Source of the DNA: Miltoncostaea sp050249835
GTDB lineage: Bacteria > Actinomycetota > Thermoleophilia > Miltoncostaeales > Miltoncostaeaceae
Length of the DNA stretch: 64,000 bases
NCBI GenBank assembly: GCA_050249835.1
Contig: JBFWPT010000004.1
Location: 62,001 to 126,000 of the forward strand
Direction of reading: 5' to 3'
Part shown: positions 46,983 through 55,531 of the stretch, piece by piece
Numbering within the stretch: position 1 is the first letter of the stretch
Layout of the letters: every line of letters begins with the position of its first letter
Made by a program: the position numbers and the translations under genes
The notes under the pieces: model-generated
What the model saw: only the letters and a program-made list of their open reading frames with translations
The model's database searches: none
Told to the model about the DNA's origin: nothing

Positions 46983-48851
46983 GTGTCCACCTCCGCGCAG
47001 GATGGGCGCACCACCACGCGTGGGCGCGTCCTGGTGGAGCAGCTCGCCCTGCCGGCGCGCCGCTTCGTCGCCACCGAGTCCGGCTCGGCGGGCCTCCTGC
47101 TGCTGGCCACGGTCGCCGCGCTCGTCTGGGCGAACTCCCCGTGGGGCGACACCTACGACGAGTTCTGGTCCACGGAGATCTCCATCCGGATCGGCGACCA
47201 CGACCTCACGGAGGACCTCCAGCACTGGGTCAACGACGGCCTCATGGTCTTCTTCTTCCTGGTCGTCGGCCTGGAGCTACGCCGCGAGCTGGCGATGGGG
47301 GAGCTCACCGACCGCAGCCGCCTCCGCCTGCCCGCGCTCGCGGCCCTCGCGGGGATCCTCGTGCCGGCCGTCCTCTACCTGGCGATCAACCCGTCCGGGG
47401 AGGCGGCGAACGGCTGGGGCGCCGCGATCTCCACGGACACGGCCTTCGTTCTCGGGGTGCTGGCCCTCGTCGGGCCGCGATGTCCCACCCAGCTCCGCAT
47501 CTTCCTGCTGACCCTCGCCATCGCCGACGACGTCGGCGCGCTCGCGATCATCGCGGTCTTCTACTCCGACGACGTGAGCTTCGTGTGGCTGCTGGTCGCG
47601 GTCGTCTGCGTCGGCGCGATCCTGCTGCTCGCGCGCCTCCACGTCTGGCGCGGCCCCGCCTACTTCGTGGTCGGCGCGGCCCTCTGGGTGGCGATGCTCG
47701 AGTCGGGCGTCCACCCGGCCATCGCCGGCGTGGTCATCGCCGCCTGCATCTCGGTCTACCCGCCGCGGGTGGAGGAGGTGGAGCGGGCCGCCCGCCTCGC
47801 CCGCGCCTTCCGCCAGTCCCCGGTGCCGAGCCTGGCGCGGTCGGCCAAGCTCACCATCGAGCGGGCGGTGTCGCCCAACGAGCGCCTCCAGGAGCTGCTC
47901 CACCCCTGGACGAGCTACGTGGTGGTCCCGGTGTTCGCCCTCGCCAACGCAGGGGTCCCGCTGGGGGGCGGGGCGCTCTCCGACGCGCTCACCTCGCCGG
48001 TCACGCTCGGCGTGGTCGTCGGCCTCGTGGTCGGCAAGCTCATCGGCGTCGGGGCCGTCACGCTGCTCGCGGTGCGCCTCGGCATCGGCACCCTGCCGCG
48101 CGGCCTCGCCCGCGGGGACCTGGTCGCCGGGGCGGCCCTCACCGGCATCGGCTTCACGGTCTCCCTGTTCATCGTCGACCTGGGGATCGACTCGCCCCAG
48201 CTCCAGGACGAGGCGAAGATCGGCGTCCTCGCCGGCTCGACGCTGGCCGCCCTGCTCGGCTGGGGGCTGTTCGTGGTCTCCGCCGCCCGGCAGCGCGCGC
48301 ACGGCATCGTCGCCGGGCCGAGGATCCTCGACCCCCCGGTCGACCCGGAGCGCGACCACATCCGCGGCGATCCGGACGCCCCGCTGACGCTGGTGGAGTT
48401 CGCCGACTTCGAGTGCCCGTTCTGCGGGCGCGCGACCGGGGCGATCGAGGACGTCCGCGGCGCCTTCCGCGACCAGCTCCGCTACATCGTGCGGTACCTG
48501 CCGCTCTCCGACGTGCACCCCAACGCCGAGCTCGCCGCCGAGGCGGTGGAGGCCGCCGGGGCGCAGGGGATGTTCTGGGAGATGCACGACCGCCTCTTCC
48601 AGCACCAGGACGCCCTCGGCCCGGACGACCTGGTCGGCCACGCCGAGGCGATCGGCCTCGACGTGCCGCGGTTCATCGACGAGCTCGAGAAGGGCGTCCA
48701 CGGCCCGCGGGTGCGCGAGGACGTGGCGAGCGCGGAGGCGAGCGGGGTGTCCGGCACGCCGACGTTCTTCGTCAACGGCGTCCGCCACTCCGGGCCCTAC
48801 GACTTCGAGACGCTCTCCCGGGCCATCCTGGCCACCGACCCCCGCCGCTGA
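46983..48851 (+). CDS. nhaA: NhaA-type Na+/H+ antiporter fused to a DsbA-like thioredoxin domain
   Basis: 622 residues. Residues 20-430 are NhaA: WVNDGLMVFFFLVVGLELRR, AISTDTAFVLGVLALVG (the Thr-Asp assembly region), LAIADDVGALAII with the paired Asp of ion binding, and GIGFTVSLFI. Residues 440-620 are a DsbA-like domain with ECPFCGRA (CxxC about 478-481) and cis-Pro GTPTFFVNG. This fusion is known from actinobacteria; it couples sodium or pH homeostasis with thiol chemistry in an unknown way. Topology should place the domain on one defined side of the membrane. Confidence 0.93.
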   Translation: MSTSAQDGRTTTRGRVLVEQLALPARRFVATESGSAGLLLLATVAALVWANSPWGDTYDEFWSTEISIRIGDHDLTEDLQHWVNDGLMVFFFLVVGLELRRELAMGELTDRSRLRLPALAALAGILVPAVLYLAINPSGEAANGWGAAISTDTAFVLGVLALVGPRCPTQLRIFLLTLAIADDVGALAIIAVFYSDDVSFVWLLVAVVCVGAILLLARLHVWRGPAYFVVGAALWVAMLESGVHPAIAGVVIAACISVYPPRVEEVERAARLARAFRQSPVPSLARSAKLTIERAVSPNERLQELLHPWTSYVVVPVFALANAGVPLGGGALSDALTSPVTLGVVVGLVVGKLIGVGAVTLLAVRLGIGTLPRGLARGDLVAGAALTGIGFTVSLFIVDLGIDSPQLQDEAKIGVLAGSTLAALLGWGLFVVSAARQRAHGIVAGPRILDPPVDPERDHIRGDPDAPLTLVEFADFECPFCGRATGAIEDVRGAFRDQLRYIVRYLPLSDVHPNAELAAEAVEAAGAQGMFWEMHDRLFQHQDALGPDDLVGHAEAIGLDVPRFIDELEKGVHGPRVREDVASAEASGVSGTPTFFVNGVRHSGPYDFETLSRAILATDPRR

Positions 48852-48858
48852 CGGAGGC

Positions 48859-49293
48859 TCAGGACCCGCCCCGGTCGTCCACGGTGAACGCCTGGACGCC
48901 CGCGATCGCGAAGACCCGCATGCCCGGCAGCACCCACACGTGCCCGTCCTCCGGGCCGAGCGAGCGCACCGTCACCTGACCGGCCGCGAGGGCCGCGTCG
49001 ATCATCGCCGCGGGCTCTCCGTCCAGCCGGGCGCGCAGGGCCTCCAGGTCGGCCATCGCGGCCCGGCGCTCGCGGGCGCCCATCGGCTCTGGGGGAGCGT
49101 CCGGGGCCGGCCGCGGAACGCGCCAGCGGTCCAGGCGCGCCTCCAGGGCCCGGTCCTCGTCGGGGCGGCGCACCGTCGCGCGCGGCGGCGCCCCCGGGGC
49201 GTCGACCGCCTGCGGAGCGGCCCGGCGCCCCCGCGAACGGCGCACCGTGCCGATCCACCTGCCGGCCTCGCGCACCCTGCCGATCACGCCCAT
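48859..49293 (-). CDS. hypothetical basic protein (144 aa)
   Basis: Start at the ATG at 49293 after GAGGAGG. The N-terminal half is Arg/Pro-rich and probably disordered; the C-terminal half (from ERRAAMADLEALRARLDGEP) has a helix and then beta strands (VTVRSLGPEDGHVWVLPGMR). No family recognised. It converges on the NhaA fusion with 7 bp between stops. Confidence 0.5.
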   Translation of the reverse strand: MGVIGRVREAGRWIGTVRRSRGRRAAPQAVDAPGAPPRATVRRPDEDRALEARLDRWRVPRPAPDAPPEPMGARERRAAMADLEALRARLDGEPAAMIDAALAAGQVTVRSLGPEDGHVWVLPGMRVFAIAGVQAFTVDDRGGS

Positions 49294-49394
49294 CGGTGTC
49301 CTCCTCACGCGCCCTCCCGGGGAGATTCGTCGCCGGTGGTGGTCGTCCTCGCGGTGGGCGAGAATCCCGCATCCGGCGGATCGGGGAGGCGACG

Positions 49395-50603
49395 GTGGCG
49401 CAGGCGGTGACGGAGCTGGAGGGGGCCCGGTGGTTCCGGCGCCACGAGGGGGGCGAGGAGCAGAAGGCCACCACGCTCGAGCTGTTCTTCGACCTGGTGT
49501 TCGTCTTCGCGATCACCCAGATCTCGCACCTGCTGCTCGTCCACCTCACGTGGACCGGCGCGGGGCAGGCGCTGTTCGTCCTGCTGATCGTGTGGTGGGC
49601 GTGGACCTACACCACCTGGATGGCGAACTTCATGGACCCCGACGAGACGGCCGTCCGGGTGCTGCTGCTCGCGGTGATGCTCGCGAGCCTCCTCATGTCG
49701 ATCGCCATCCCGGAGGCCTTCGGCGACCGCGCCCTCCTGTTCGCGGGCGCGTACGTGGCGCTGCAGGTGGTCCGCAACCTGTTCATCACCACGGCCTGCC
49801 CGCCGGGCTCGCGAATCCGCGGCAACTTCTCCGCGATCCTCGTCTGGTCGGTCGTCTCGGGCGCGGTCTACATCACCGGCGCGTTCCTCGACGGCGAGGC
49901 CCGGGTGCTCGTCTGGATCGCCGCCCTCCTCATCGACGTGGGCGGCCCCGCCGCGCGCTACTGGGTGCCCGGCATGCCCCGGGTGGTCACCGACGACTGG
50001 CGCATCGACACCGGGCACTTCTCGGAGCGCTTCCAGCTCTTCGTCATCGTCGCCCTCGGCGAGAGCATCGTGCTCACGGGGGCGACCGCGTCGGGCCTGG
50101 AGATGGACCTGGCCCGCGTCACCGCGATCGCGGTCGCGTTCATCGGGTCGGCCGCCCTCTGGTGGCTCTACTTCAACGCCACCGCCCGCATCGCGGGGCG
50201 CATCCTGGCGGGGTCCGAGGACCCGGGGCGGCTGGCCCGGGACGCATACACCTACCTCCACGTCCCGATCGTCGCGGGCATCATCGTCACGGCGGTGGGG
50301 GACGAGCTGGTCATCGCCCACCCGGGCGCCACGCTGCACGGACCCGAGCTCATCGCCCTGGCGGCGGGCCCGGCCCTGTACCTCGTCGGCCACCTGCTGT
50401 TCCGGCTGCGCATGGCGGGCTCCATCTCGGTGCGGCGCCTGGTCGCCGTGGTCGTCATCGCCCTGCTCGGGGTGGCCGGGCTCTGGATGCCCGCGCTGCT
50501 CGTGGCGAGCCTCATGACGGCCGTCCTCGTCGCCGTGATCGCGGGCGACCTGATGGCGGCCATGCGCCGCGGCGGCGCGGCGGGAGAGGCGGCGGCCGCC
50601 TGA
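49395..50603 (+). CDS. low-temperature-requirement A (LtrA) family membrane protein
   Basis: 402 residues, ten to twelve membrane helices. The N-terminal ATTLELFFDLVFVFAITQIS is the defining LtrA motif; LFVIVALGESIVLTGA is the second conserved block. Function unknown, linked to cold growth in Listeria. GTG at 49395 chosen because it follows GGGGAGG and begins the conserved region; the frame runs further up without support. Confidence 0.9.
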   Translation: MAQAVTELEGARWFRRHEGGEEQKATTLELFFDLVFVFAITQISHLLLVHLTWTGAGQALFVLLIVWWAWTYTTWMANFMDPDETAVRVLLLAVMLASLLMSIAIPEAFGDRALLFAGAYVALQVVRNLFITTACPPGSRIRGNFSAILVWSVVSGAVYITGAFLDGEARVLVWIAALLIDVGGPAARYWVPGMPRVVTDDWRIDTGHFSERFQLFVIVALGESIVLTGATASGLEMDLARVTAIAVAFIGSAALWWLYFNATARIAGRILAGSEDPGRLARDAYTYLHVPIVAGIIVTAVGDELVIAHPGATLHGPELIALAAGPALYLVGHLLFRLRMAGSISVRRLVAVVVIALLGVAGLWMPALLVASLMTAVLVAVIAGDLMAAMRRGGAAGEAAAA

Positions 50604-50619
50604 GGGGCCGCGACTGCTC

Positions 50620-50625
50620 TACACT
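50620..50625 (+). promoter_or_regulatory. -10 box TACACT of the aro-pepP-efp-acc cluster
   Basis: Ends 9 bp before the GTG of aroC, at the head of a long run of overlapping genes. Confidence 0.55.
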
Positions 50626-50634
50626 CTCCGACCC

Positions 50635-51798
50635 GTGGCACTGACCTACCGCACAGCCGGGGAGTCCCACGGCCCCGCGCTCGTCGCGATGGTCGAGGGC
50701 CTGCCCGCCGGCCTCCCCCTCGTGCCTGAGGACATCGACGACGACCTCGCCCGCCGGCAGCTCGGCTACGGGCGCGGCGGCCGGATGAAGATCGAGACGG
50801 ACCGCGTGCAGGTGAAGTCCGGCCTGCGGCACGGCCGCACGATCGGCAGCCCGCTCACGCTCGAGATCACGAACCTCGACTTCCCCAAGTGGTCCGCCGA
50901 CCGCATGGCCATCTGGGAGGAGCACGAGGAGGTCGAGCCCATCACGCTCCCGCGCCCCGGCCACGCCGACCTCGCGGGCATGCTCAAGTACGGCACCGAC
51001 GACCTGCGGCCGATCCTGGAGCGGGCGAGCGCCCGCGAGACGGCGGCCCGCGTCGCCGCGGGCGGGGTCGCGAAGGCGCTCCTGCGCCGCTACGGCACCG
51101 AGATCCGCTCCCACGTCGTGCGGATCGGCCCCGAGGCGGTCCCGCTGCGCGACGACCTGGCCCTCGCCGACTTCGAGGGCGTGGACGAGAGCCCGGTGCG
51201 CTGCCTCGACCCCGAGGCCTCCGAGCGCATGAAGGCTGCGATCAAGGCGGCGGGCCAGGACCACAACACGCTCGGCGGCATCTTCGAGGTCTGGGCCTTC
51301 GACCCGCTCCCGGGGCTCGGCTCGCACGTGAGCGGCGACGTCCGCCTGGACGGCCGCATCGGGCAGGCCTTCATGGGCATCCAGGCGATCAAGGGCGTCG
51401 AGATCGGCGCCGGCTTCGAGCTGGGGACGCTGCCGGGCAGCGAGGCCCACGACGAGATCTTCCACGACCCCGGGCGCGGGTTCTTCCGCCGCACCAACCG
51501 CTCCGGCGGCATCGAGGGCGGCATGACCCACGGGGGCGCCCCGGTCGTCATCCGGGCGGTCATGAAGCCGATCAGCACCCTCACCCGGCCGCTGGCCTCG
51601 GTCGACGTCGCCACCAAGGAGCCGCGCAAGGCGTTCAAGGAGCGCTCCGACATCTGCGCGGTCCCGGCCGCGGCGGTCGTCGGCGAGGCCGCCCTCGCGT
51701 TCGTGCTGGCCCAGGCGCTGCTGGACAAGTTCGGGGGCGACTCGGTCGCGCACCTCGACGCGGCCGTCGAGCGCTACCGGGTCGAGATCTCCGGGTAG
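50635..51798 (+). CDS. aroC: chorismate synthase
   Basis: 387 residues, FMN-dependent last step to chorismate. RTAGESHGPALVAMVEGLPA at the N-terminus, the GRGGRMKIETDRV loop and SGGIEGGMTHGGAPVVIRA near the C-terminus are AroC signatures; length normal. First gene of aroC-aroK-aroB-aroQ. Confidence 0.97.
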   Translation: MALTYRTAGESHGPALVAMVEGLPAGLPLVPEDIDDDLARRQLGYGRGGRMKIETDRVQVKSGLRHGRTIGSPLTLEITNLDFPKWSADRMAIWEEHEEVEPITLPRPGHADLAGMLKYGTDDLRPILERASARETAARVAAGGVAKALLRRYGTEIRSHVVRIGPEAVPLRDDLALADFEGVDESPVRCLDPEASERMKAAIKAAGQDHNTLGGIFEVWAFDPLPGLGSHVSGDVRLDGRIGQAFMGIQAIKGVEIGAGFELGTLPGSEAHDEIFHDPGRGFFRRTNRSGGIEGGMTHGGAPVVIRAVMKPISTLTRPLASVDVATKEPRKAFKERSDICAVPAAAVVGEAALAFVLAQALLDKFGGDSVAHLDAAVERYRVEISG

Positions 51799-51803
51799 CG
51801 CCA

Positions 51804-52322
51804 GTGTCGCGCTGGCTCGTCCTCTCCGGCTACATGGGGGCCGGCAAGACCTCGGTGGGGCGCCGGGTCGCGAACCGGCTCGGCCGCGACTTCGTGGACG
51901 CGGACGCCGTGATCGAGGAGACGGCGGGGATGGACATCCCGGCGATCTTCTCCAAGCGCGGCGAGCTCTGGTTCCGCCGCACGGAGGAGACCGTCATCCG
52001 GGAGATCCTGGCCGGGGAGCCGGGCGTGCTGGCCCTGGGCGGCGGGGCGCTGGAGAGCGACCGCACCCGCGGGCTGGTGACGCGGACGGCCGACGTGGTG
52101 TGGCTGCGGGCCTCGGTCGACGTGGCCTGGGCGCGCGTGGAGGGGTCCGGCCGGCCGCTCGCCGGGGACAAGGCGCGCTTCGCCCGCCGGGCCGCCCAGC
52201 GCGAGGAGAACTACCGCGCGGCCGCGGGCATCGAGGTGGACGCCGACGGCCCCGCCGACGACGTGGCGGCGCGCGTGGCCGCCTGGGCGTCGGCCCGCGC
52301 GGACGCGGGGGCCGAGGAGTGA
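51804..52322 (+). CDS. aroK: shikimate kinase
   Basis: 172 residues. P-loop SGYMGAGKTSVGRRVA (about 8-23), shikimate-binding DFVDADAVIEE, LALGGGALES, and the lid region RPLAGDKARFARRAAQREENY. GTG at 51804, 5 bp after aroC; the stop overlaps aroB (GTGA). Confidence 0.95.
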   Translation: MSRWLVLSGYMGAGKTSVGRRVANRLGRDFVDADAVIEETAGMDIPAIFSKRGELWFRRTEETVIREILAGEPGVLALGGGALESDRTRGLVTRTADVVWLRASVDVAWARVEGSGRPLAGDKARFARRAAQREENYRAAAGIEVDADGPADDVAARVAAWASARADAGAEE

Positions 52323-53416
52323 CCGCCGCGGCCCTGGAGCCGGCCCTCTGGGCCGAGATCGGCGCGACCCGTTACCCGCTGCACCTGGGCCCCGGGCTCA
52401 TCGACCGCCTCGGCGAGGTGTGGCGCGACGAGCGCCCCGGCGGCGCGGCCCTGCTCGTGAGCGACGGCAACATCCCGGAGCTGGCGCGGCGTGCCCGGGC
52501 GGCCCTGCAGGATCGCGGCGTGCGCGTCATCACGGCAAGCGTCCCGCCCGGCGAGGCGTCCAAGTCGCTGGACCAGGTGGAGCGGCTCTGCCGTGTGGCG
52601 GCCGAGGCCGGCATCCGCCGCGCCGACGCCGTGGTGGCCCTCGGCGGAGGGGTGGTGGGGGACCTGGCCGGCTTCGTGGCCGCGAGCTACCAGCGCGGCG
52701 TGCGCCTGGTCCACGTGCCGACGACGCTGCTGGCGATGGTCGACTCCGCCGTCGGCGGCAAGACCGGCGTCGACCTGCCGGAGGGCAAGAACTACGTCGG
52801 CGCCATCTGGCAGCCGGAGCTGGTCGTGATGGACACGGAGGCGCTCGCCACCCTGCCGGCGCGCCAGCTCTCCTGCGGGTTCGCCGAGGTCGTCAAGTAC
52901 GGCCTCCTGGACGGCGGCGGGCTGTTCGAGGTCGTGGACGGCTGGCCGGCCCTGCCCGGCCCCGCCGACGCGCTCGCGGCGCTCATCCGCCGCTGCGTGG
53001 ACCACAAGCTCGGCGTCGTCGCCGAGGACGAGCGCGAGACCGGGCTGCGCGCGTCCCTCAACCTCGGCCACACCGTCGGCCACGGCATCGAGGCGGCCGC
53101 CGGCTACGACCGCTACCAGCACGGCGAGGCGATCTCGCTCGGCCTGCTCGCCGCGCTGCGGCTGTCCGAGCGGTACGCGGGCCTGGACCCGTCGTGGCGG
53201 GACCGGACGGCGGCCGTGCTGGAGCGCCACGGCCTGCCGGTGCGGCTCGACCGCGAGGTACGCACCGATGAGATCCTGGAGGCCATGACCCGGGACAAGA
53301 AGGCCGAGGCGGGCGCGCTCAACATGATCCTGATCGGCGCGCCGGGCGACATCCGCCTGCGGCAGAGGCCGGAGCACGCCGACGTGGTCGCCGCCATCGA
53401 GGAGCTGCGCGCGTGA
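52319..53416 (+). CDS. aroB: 3-dehydroquinate synthase
   Basis: 365 residues, NAD- and metal-dependent. VALGGGVVGDLAGFVAASYQ, VPTTLLAMVDSAVGGKTGVD, FAEVVKYGLL and the metal ligands in LNLGHTVGHGIEAAAGYD are complete. GTGA overlaps on both sides. Confidence 0.96.
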   Translation: MTAAALEPALWAEIGATRYPLHLGPGLIDRLGEVWRDERPGGAALLVSDGNIPELARRARAALQDRGVRVITASVPPGEASKSLDQVERLCRVAAEAGIRRADAVVALGGGVVGDLAGFVAASYQRGVRLVHVPTTLLAMVDSAVGGKTGVDLPEGKNYVGAIWQPELVVMDTEALATLPARQLSCGFAEVVKYGLLDGGGLFEVVDGWPALPGPADALAALIRRCVDHKLGVVAEDERETGLRASLNLGHTVGHGIEAAAGYDRYQHGEAISLGLLAALRLSERYAGLDPSWRDRTAAVLERHGLPVRLDREVRTDEILEAMTRDKKAEAGALNMILIGAPGDIRLRQRPEHADVVAAIEELRA

Positions 53417-53853
53417 GCGCCCTGAGGATCGCCCTGCTGCACGGCCCCAACCTGGACCAGCTCGGCCGCCGGCCGTCGGCCCACTACGGCACGCTCACCC
53501 TGCGCGAGCTGGAGGACCGCGTGCGCGGGTGGGGCGCCGAGCGCGGCATGGCCGTCGCCTGCTTCCAGACGAACCACGAGGGCGCCTTCCTGGAGCACGT
53601 CCACGGCCTGGCCGGCGTGGTGGACGGCGCGGTCGTCAACCCCGGCGCGTGGACCCACTACCAGTGGTCGATCCGCGACGCGCTGGAGATCATGGGCGCC
53701 CCGTTCGTCGAGGTGCACCTCTCCGACGTGGAGGCCCGCGAACCCCACCGGCGGGTGTCCGTCGTGCGCGACATCGCCTCCCACGCGGTCTGGGGCAAGG
53801 GCCCGGACGGGTACCGCGACGCGCTGGACCACCTCGCCGGGCTGCTCGCATGA
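53413..53853 (+). CDS. aroQ: type II 3-dehydroquinate dehydratase
   Basis: 146 residues. HGPNLDQLGRRPSAHYGTLT supplies the catalytic Arg and Tyr, FQTNHEGAFLEHVH the substrate Asn and Glu, VNPGAWTHYQWSIRDAL and VEVHLSDVEAREPHRR the His and Arg of the active site. Normal length for the dodecameric type II enzyme. GTGA overlap with aroB, ATGA overlap with the peptidase. Confidence 0.96.
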   Translation: MSALRIALLHGPNLDQLGRRPSAHYGTLTLRELEDRVRGWGAERGMAVACFQTNHEGAFLEHVHGLAGVVDGAVVNPGAWTHYQWSIRDALEIMGAPFVEVHLSDVEAREPHRRVSVVRDIASHAVWGKGPDGYRDALDHLAGLLA

Positions 53854-54935
53854 GCGCCCGGGAGGCGGCGCGGCAGGAGCGGCTGCTGGCGGCCCTGGAG
53901 GAGCGCGGCATCGGGGCCATGCTGGTCACCGAGCAGGCCAACGTGCGCTACCTCACCGGCTACGTGGGCTCGAACGGCATCGCGCTCGTCGGCGCGGCCG
54001 GCAGCGTGCTGGTCACGGACTCGCGGTACGCCGTCTCGGCGCGGGCCCAGGTGCAGGACGCCGAGGTCGTCATCGGCGGCCGCGACCTGCTGGCCGACGT
54101 CGCCGCGCGGGCGCGCGACCTGGCGGGGGCCGGCCCGGTGGGGATCGAGGCCGACACCGTCACCCTGACGCGCCACGCGCGCCTGGCCGAGTTGCTCGGC
54201 GACACGCCGATGGAGCAGACGCGCGGCCTGGTGGAGGAGCTGCGCGAGGTCAAGGACCCCGGCGAGGTGGAGGCGATGCGCCGCGCGGCGCGCGCGGTCG
54301 ACCGGGCCCTGGAGGCCGTCCTGGCGGGCGGCATCGTGGGCCGGACCGAGGCCGAGGTGGCCTTCGCGCTGCACGGGGCGATGCTCGCCGAGGGGGCCGA
54401 GGGCCCGAGCTTCGAGACGATCGTGGCCTCCGGGCCGCGGGGCGCGCGGCCGCATCACGTGCCCGGCCCGGACCGGGTGCCGCCGGACACGCTGGTCGTC
54501 ATCGACCTGGGTGCGGTGGTGGACGGGTACTGCAGCGACATGACCCGCACCGTCGCCACCGGGGACCTCACGCCGCGCCTGTCCGAGATCCACGAGGTCT
54601 GCCTGGCCGCCCAGCAGGCGGCGCTCGAGGCCGCCCGGCCGGGCATGGAGGTGCGCGAGCTGGACGCCGTCGCCCGCACGCACATCGCCGACGCCGGGTA
54701 CGGTGAGCACTTCGGGCACGGCCTCGGCCACGGGGTGGGGCTCGCCATCCACGAGCGCCCGGGGGTGCGGCCCGAGGGCGCCGGCACGCTGCGCGCCGGG
54801 ATGGCGATCACCATCGAGCCCGGGATCTACATCGAGGGGGAGGGCGGGGTCCGCATCGAGGACCTCGTGGTGCTCGGAGACGAGGCCACGGACGTGCTCT
54901 CCACCTCGCCGAAGGAGCTGAGGAGAGTCGAGTGA
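53850..54935 (+). CDS. M24-family Xaa-Pro peptidase (PepP/PepQ-like)
   Basis: 361 residues. N-terminal creatinase-like domain, then the pita-bread catalytic domain with the five metal ligands: Asp and Asp in VIDLGAVVDGYCSDMTRT, His in HFGHGLGHGVGL, Glu in ITIEPGIYIEG and Glu in GGVRIEDLV. Removes residues next to proline. Position between aroQ and efp matches the yqhS-yqhT-efp order of Bacillus, a widely conserved linkage. Confidence 0.92.
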   Translation: MSAREAARQERLLAALEERGIGAMLVTEQANVRYLTGYVGSNGIALVGAAGSVLVTDSRYAVSARAQVQDAEVVIGGRDLLADVAARARDLAGAGPVGIEADTVTLTRHARLAELLGDTPMEQTRGLVEELREVKDPGEVEAMRRAARAVDRALEAVLAGGIVGRTEAEVAFALHGAMLAEGAEGPSFETIVASGPRGARPHHVPGPDRVPPDTLVVIDLGAVVDGYCSDMTRTVATGDLTPRLSEIHEVCLAAQQAALEAARPGMEVRELDAVARTHIADAGYGEHFGHGLGHGVGLAIHERPGVRPEGAGTLRAGMAITIEPGIYIEGEGGVRIEDLVVLGDEATDVLSTSPKELRRVE

Positions 54936-54945
54936 GGGGGCACCG

Positions 54946-55500
54946 GTGATCACCACCAACGACCTGAAGAACGGCTACGTCCTGGACATCGACGGGGAGC
55001 TGGTCACCGTCGTCTCGTTCCAGCACGTCAAGCCGGGCAAGGGCGGCGCATTCGTGCGCACCAAGCTGAAGAGCCTCACCAGCGGCTCGACGGTCGACAA
55101 GACGTTCCGCGCGGGGGAGAAGGTCGAGCGGGTCACGACCGAGAGCCGCACCATGCAGTTCCTCTACCGGGACGGGGACGAGCTCTACCTGATGGACAAC
55201 TCGACCTACGAGCAGATCCCGGTGTCGGCGGGCCTCGTCGAGAACGACGACCTGCTCGCGCCGAACACGGACGTGCAGGTGCTGTTCGTGCGGGAGGCCC
55301 CGATCAAGGTGGAGCTGCCGACGTTCGTCGAGCTCGCGGTCACCCGGACCGACCCCGGCGTGAAGGGGGACACGGTCTCCAACGTCACCAAGCCCGCCGA
55401 GGTCGAGACCGGCGCGACCATCGACGTGCCGCTCTTCGTCAACGAGGGCGACCGGCTGAAGATCGACACCCGCACGCGCGAGTACTCTGCGCGGGCGTGA
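54946..55500 (+). CDS. efp: translation elongation factor P
   Basis: 184 residues, three beta-barrel domains mimicking tRNA; relieves ribosome stalling at polyproline. MITTNDLKNGYVLDIDGELV and the tip loop VKPGKGGAFVRTKL with Lys32 at the modified position; DGDELYLMDNSTYEQI and GDRLKIDTRTREY close domains II and III. No EpmA/EpmB-like gene is in the window. GTG at 54946 after GAGGGGG. Confidence 0.97.
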   Translation: MITTNDLKNGYVLDIDGELVTVVSFQHVKPGKGGAFVRTKLKSLTSGSTVDKTFRAGEKVERVTTESRTMQFLYRDGDELYLMDNSTYEQIPVSAGLVENDDLLAPNTDVQVLFVREAPIKVELPTFVELAVTRTDPGVKGDTVSNVTKPAEVETGATIDVPLFVNEGDRLKIDTRTREYSARA

Positions 55501-55531
55501 GCGCGAGTCCCGGACGCCCGAAGGGAGCCAT

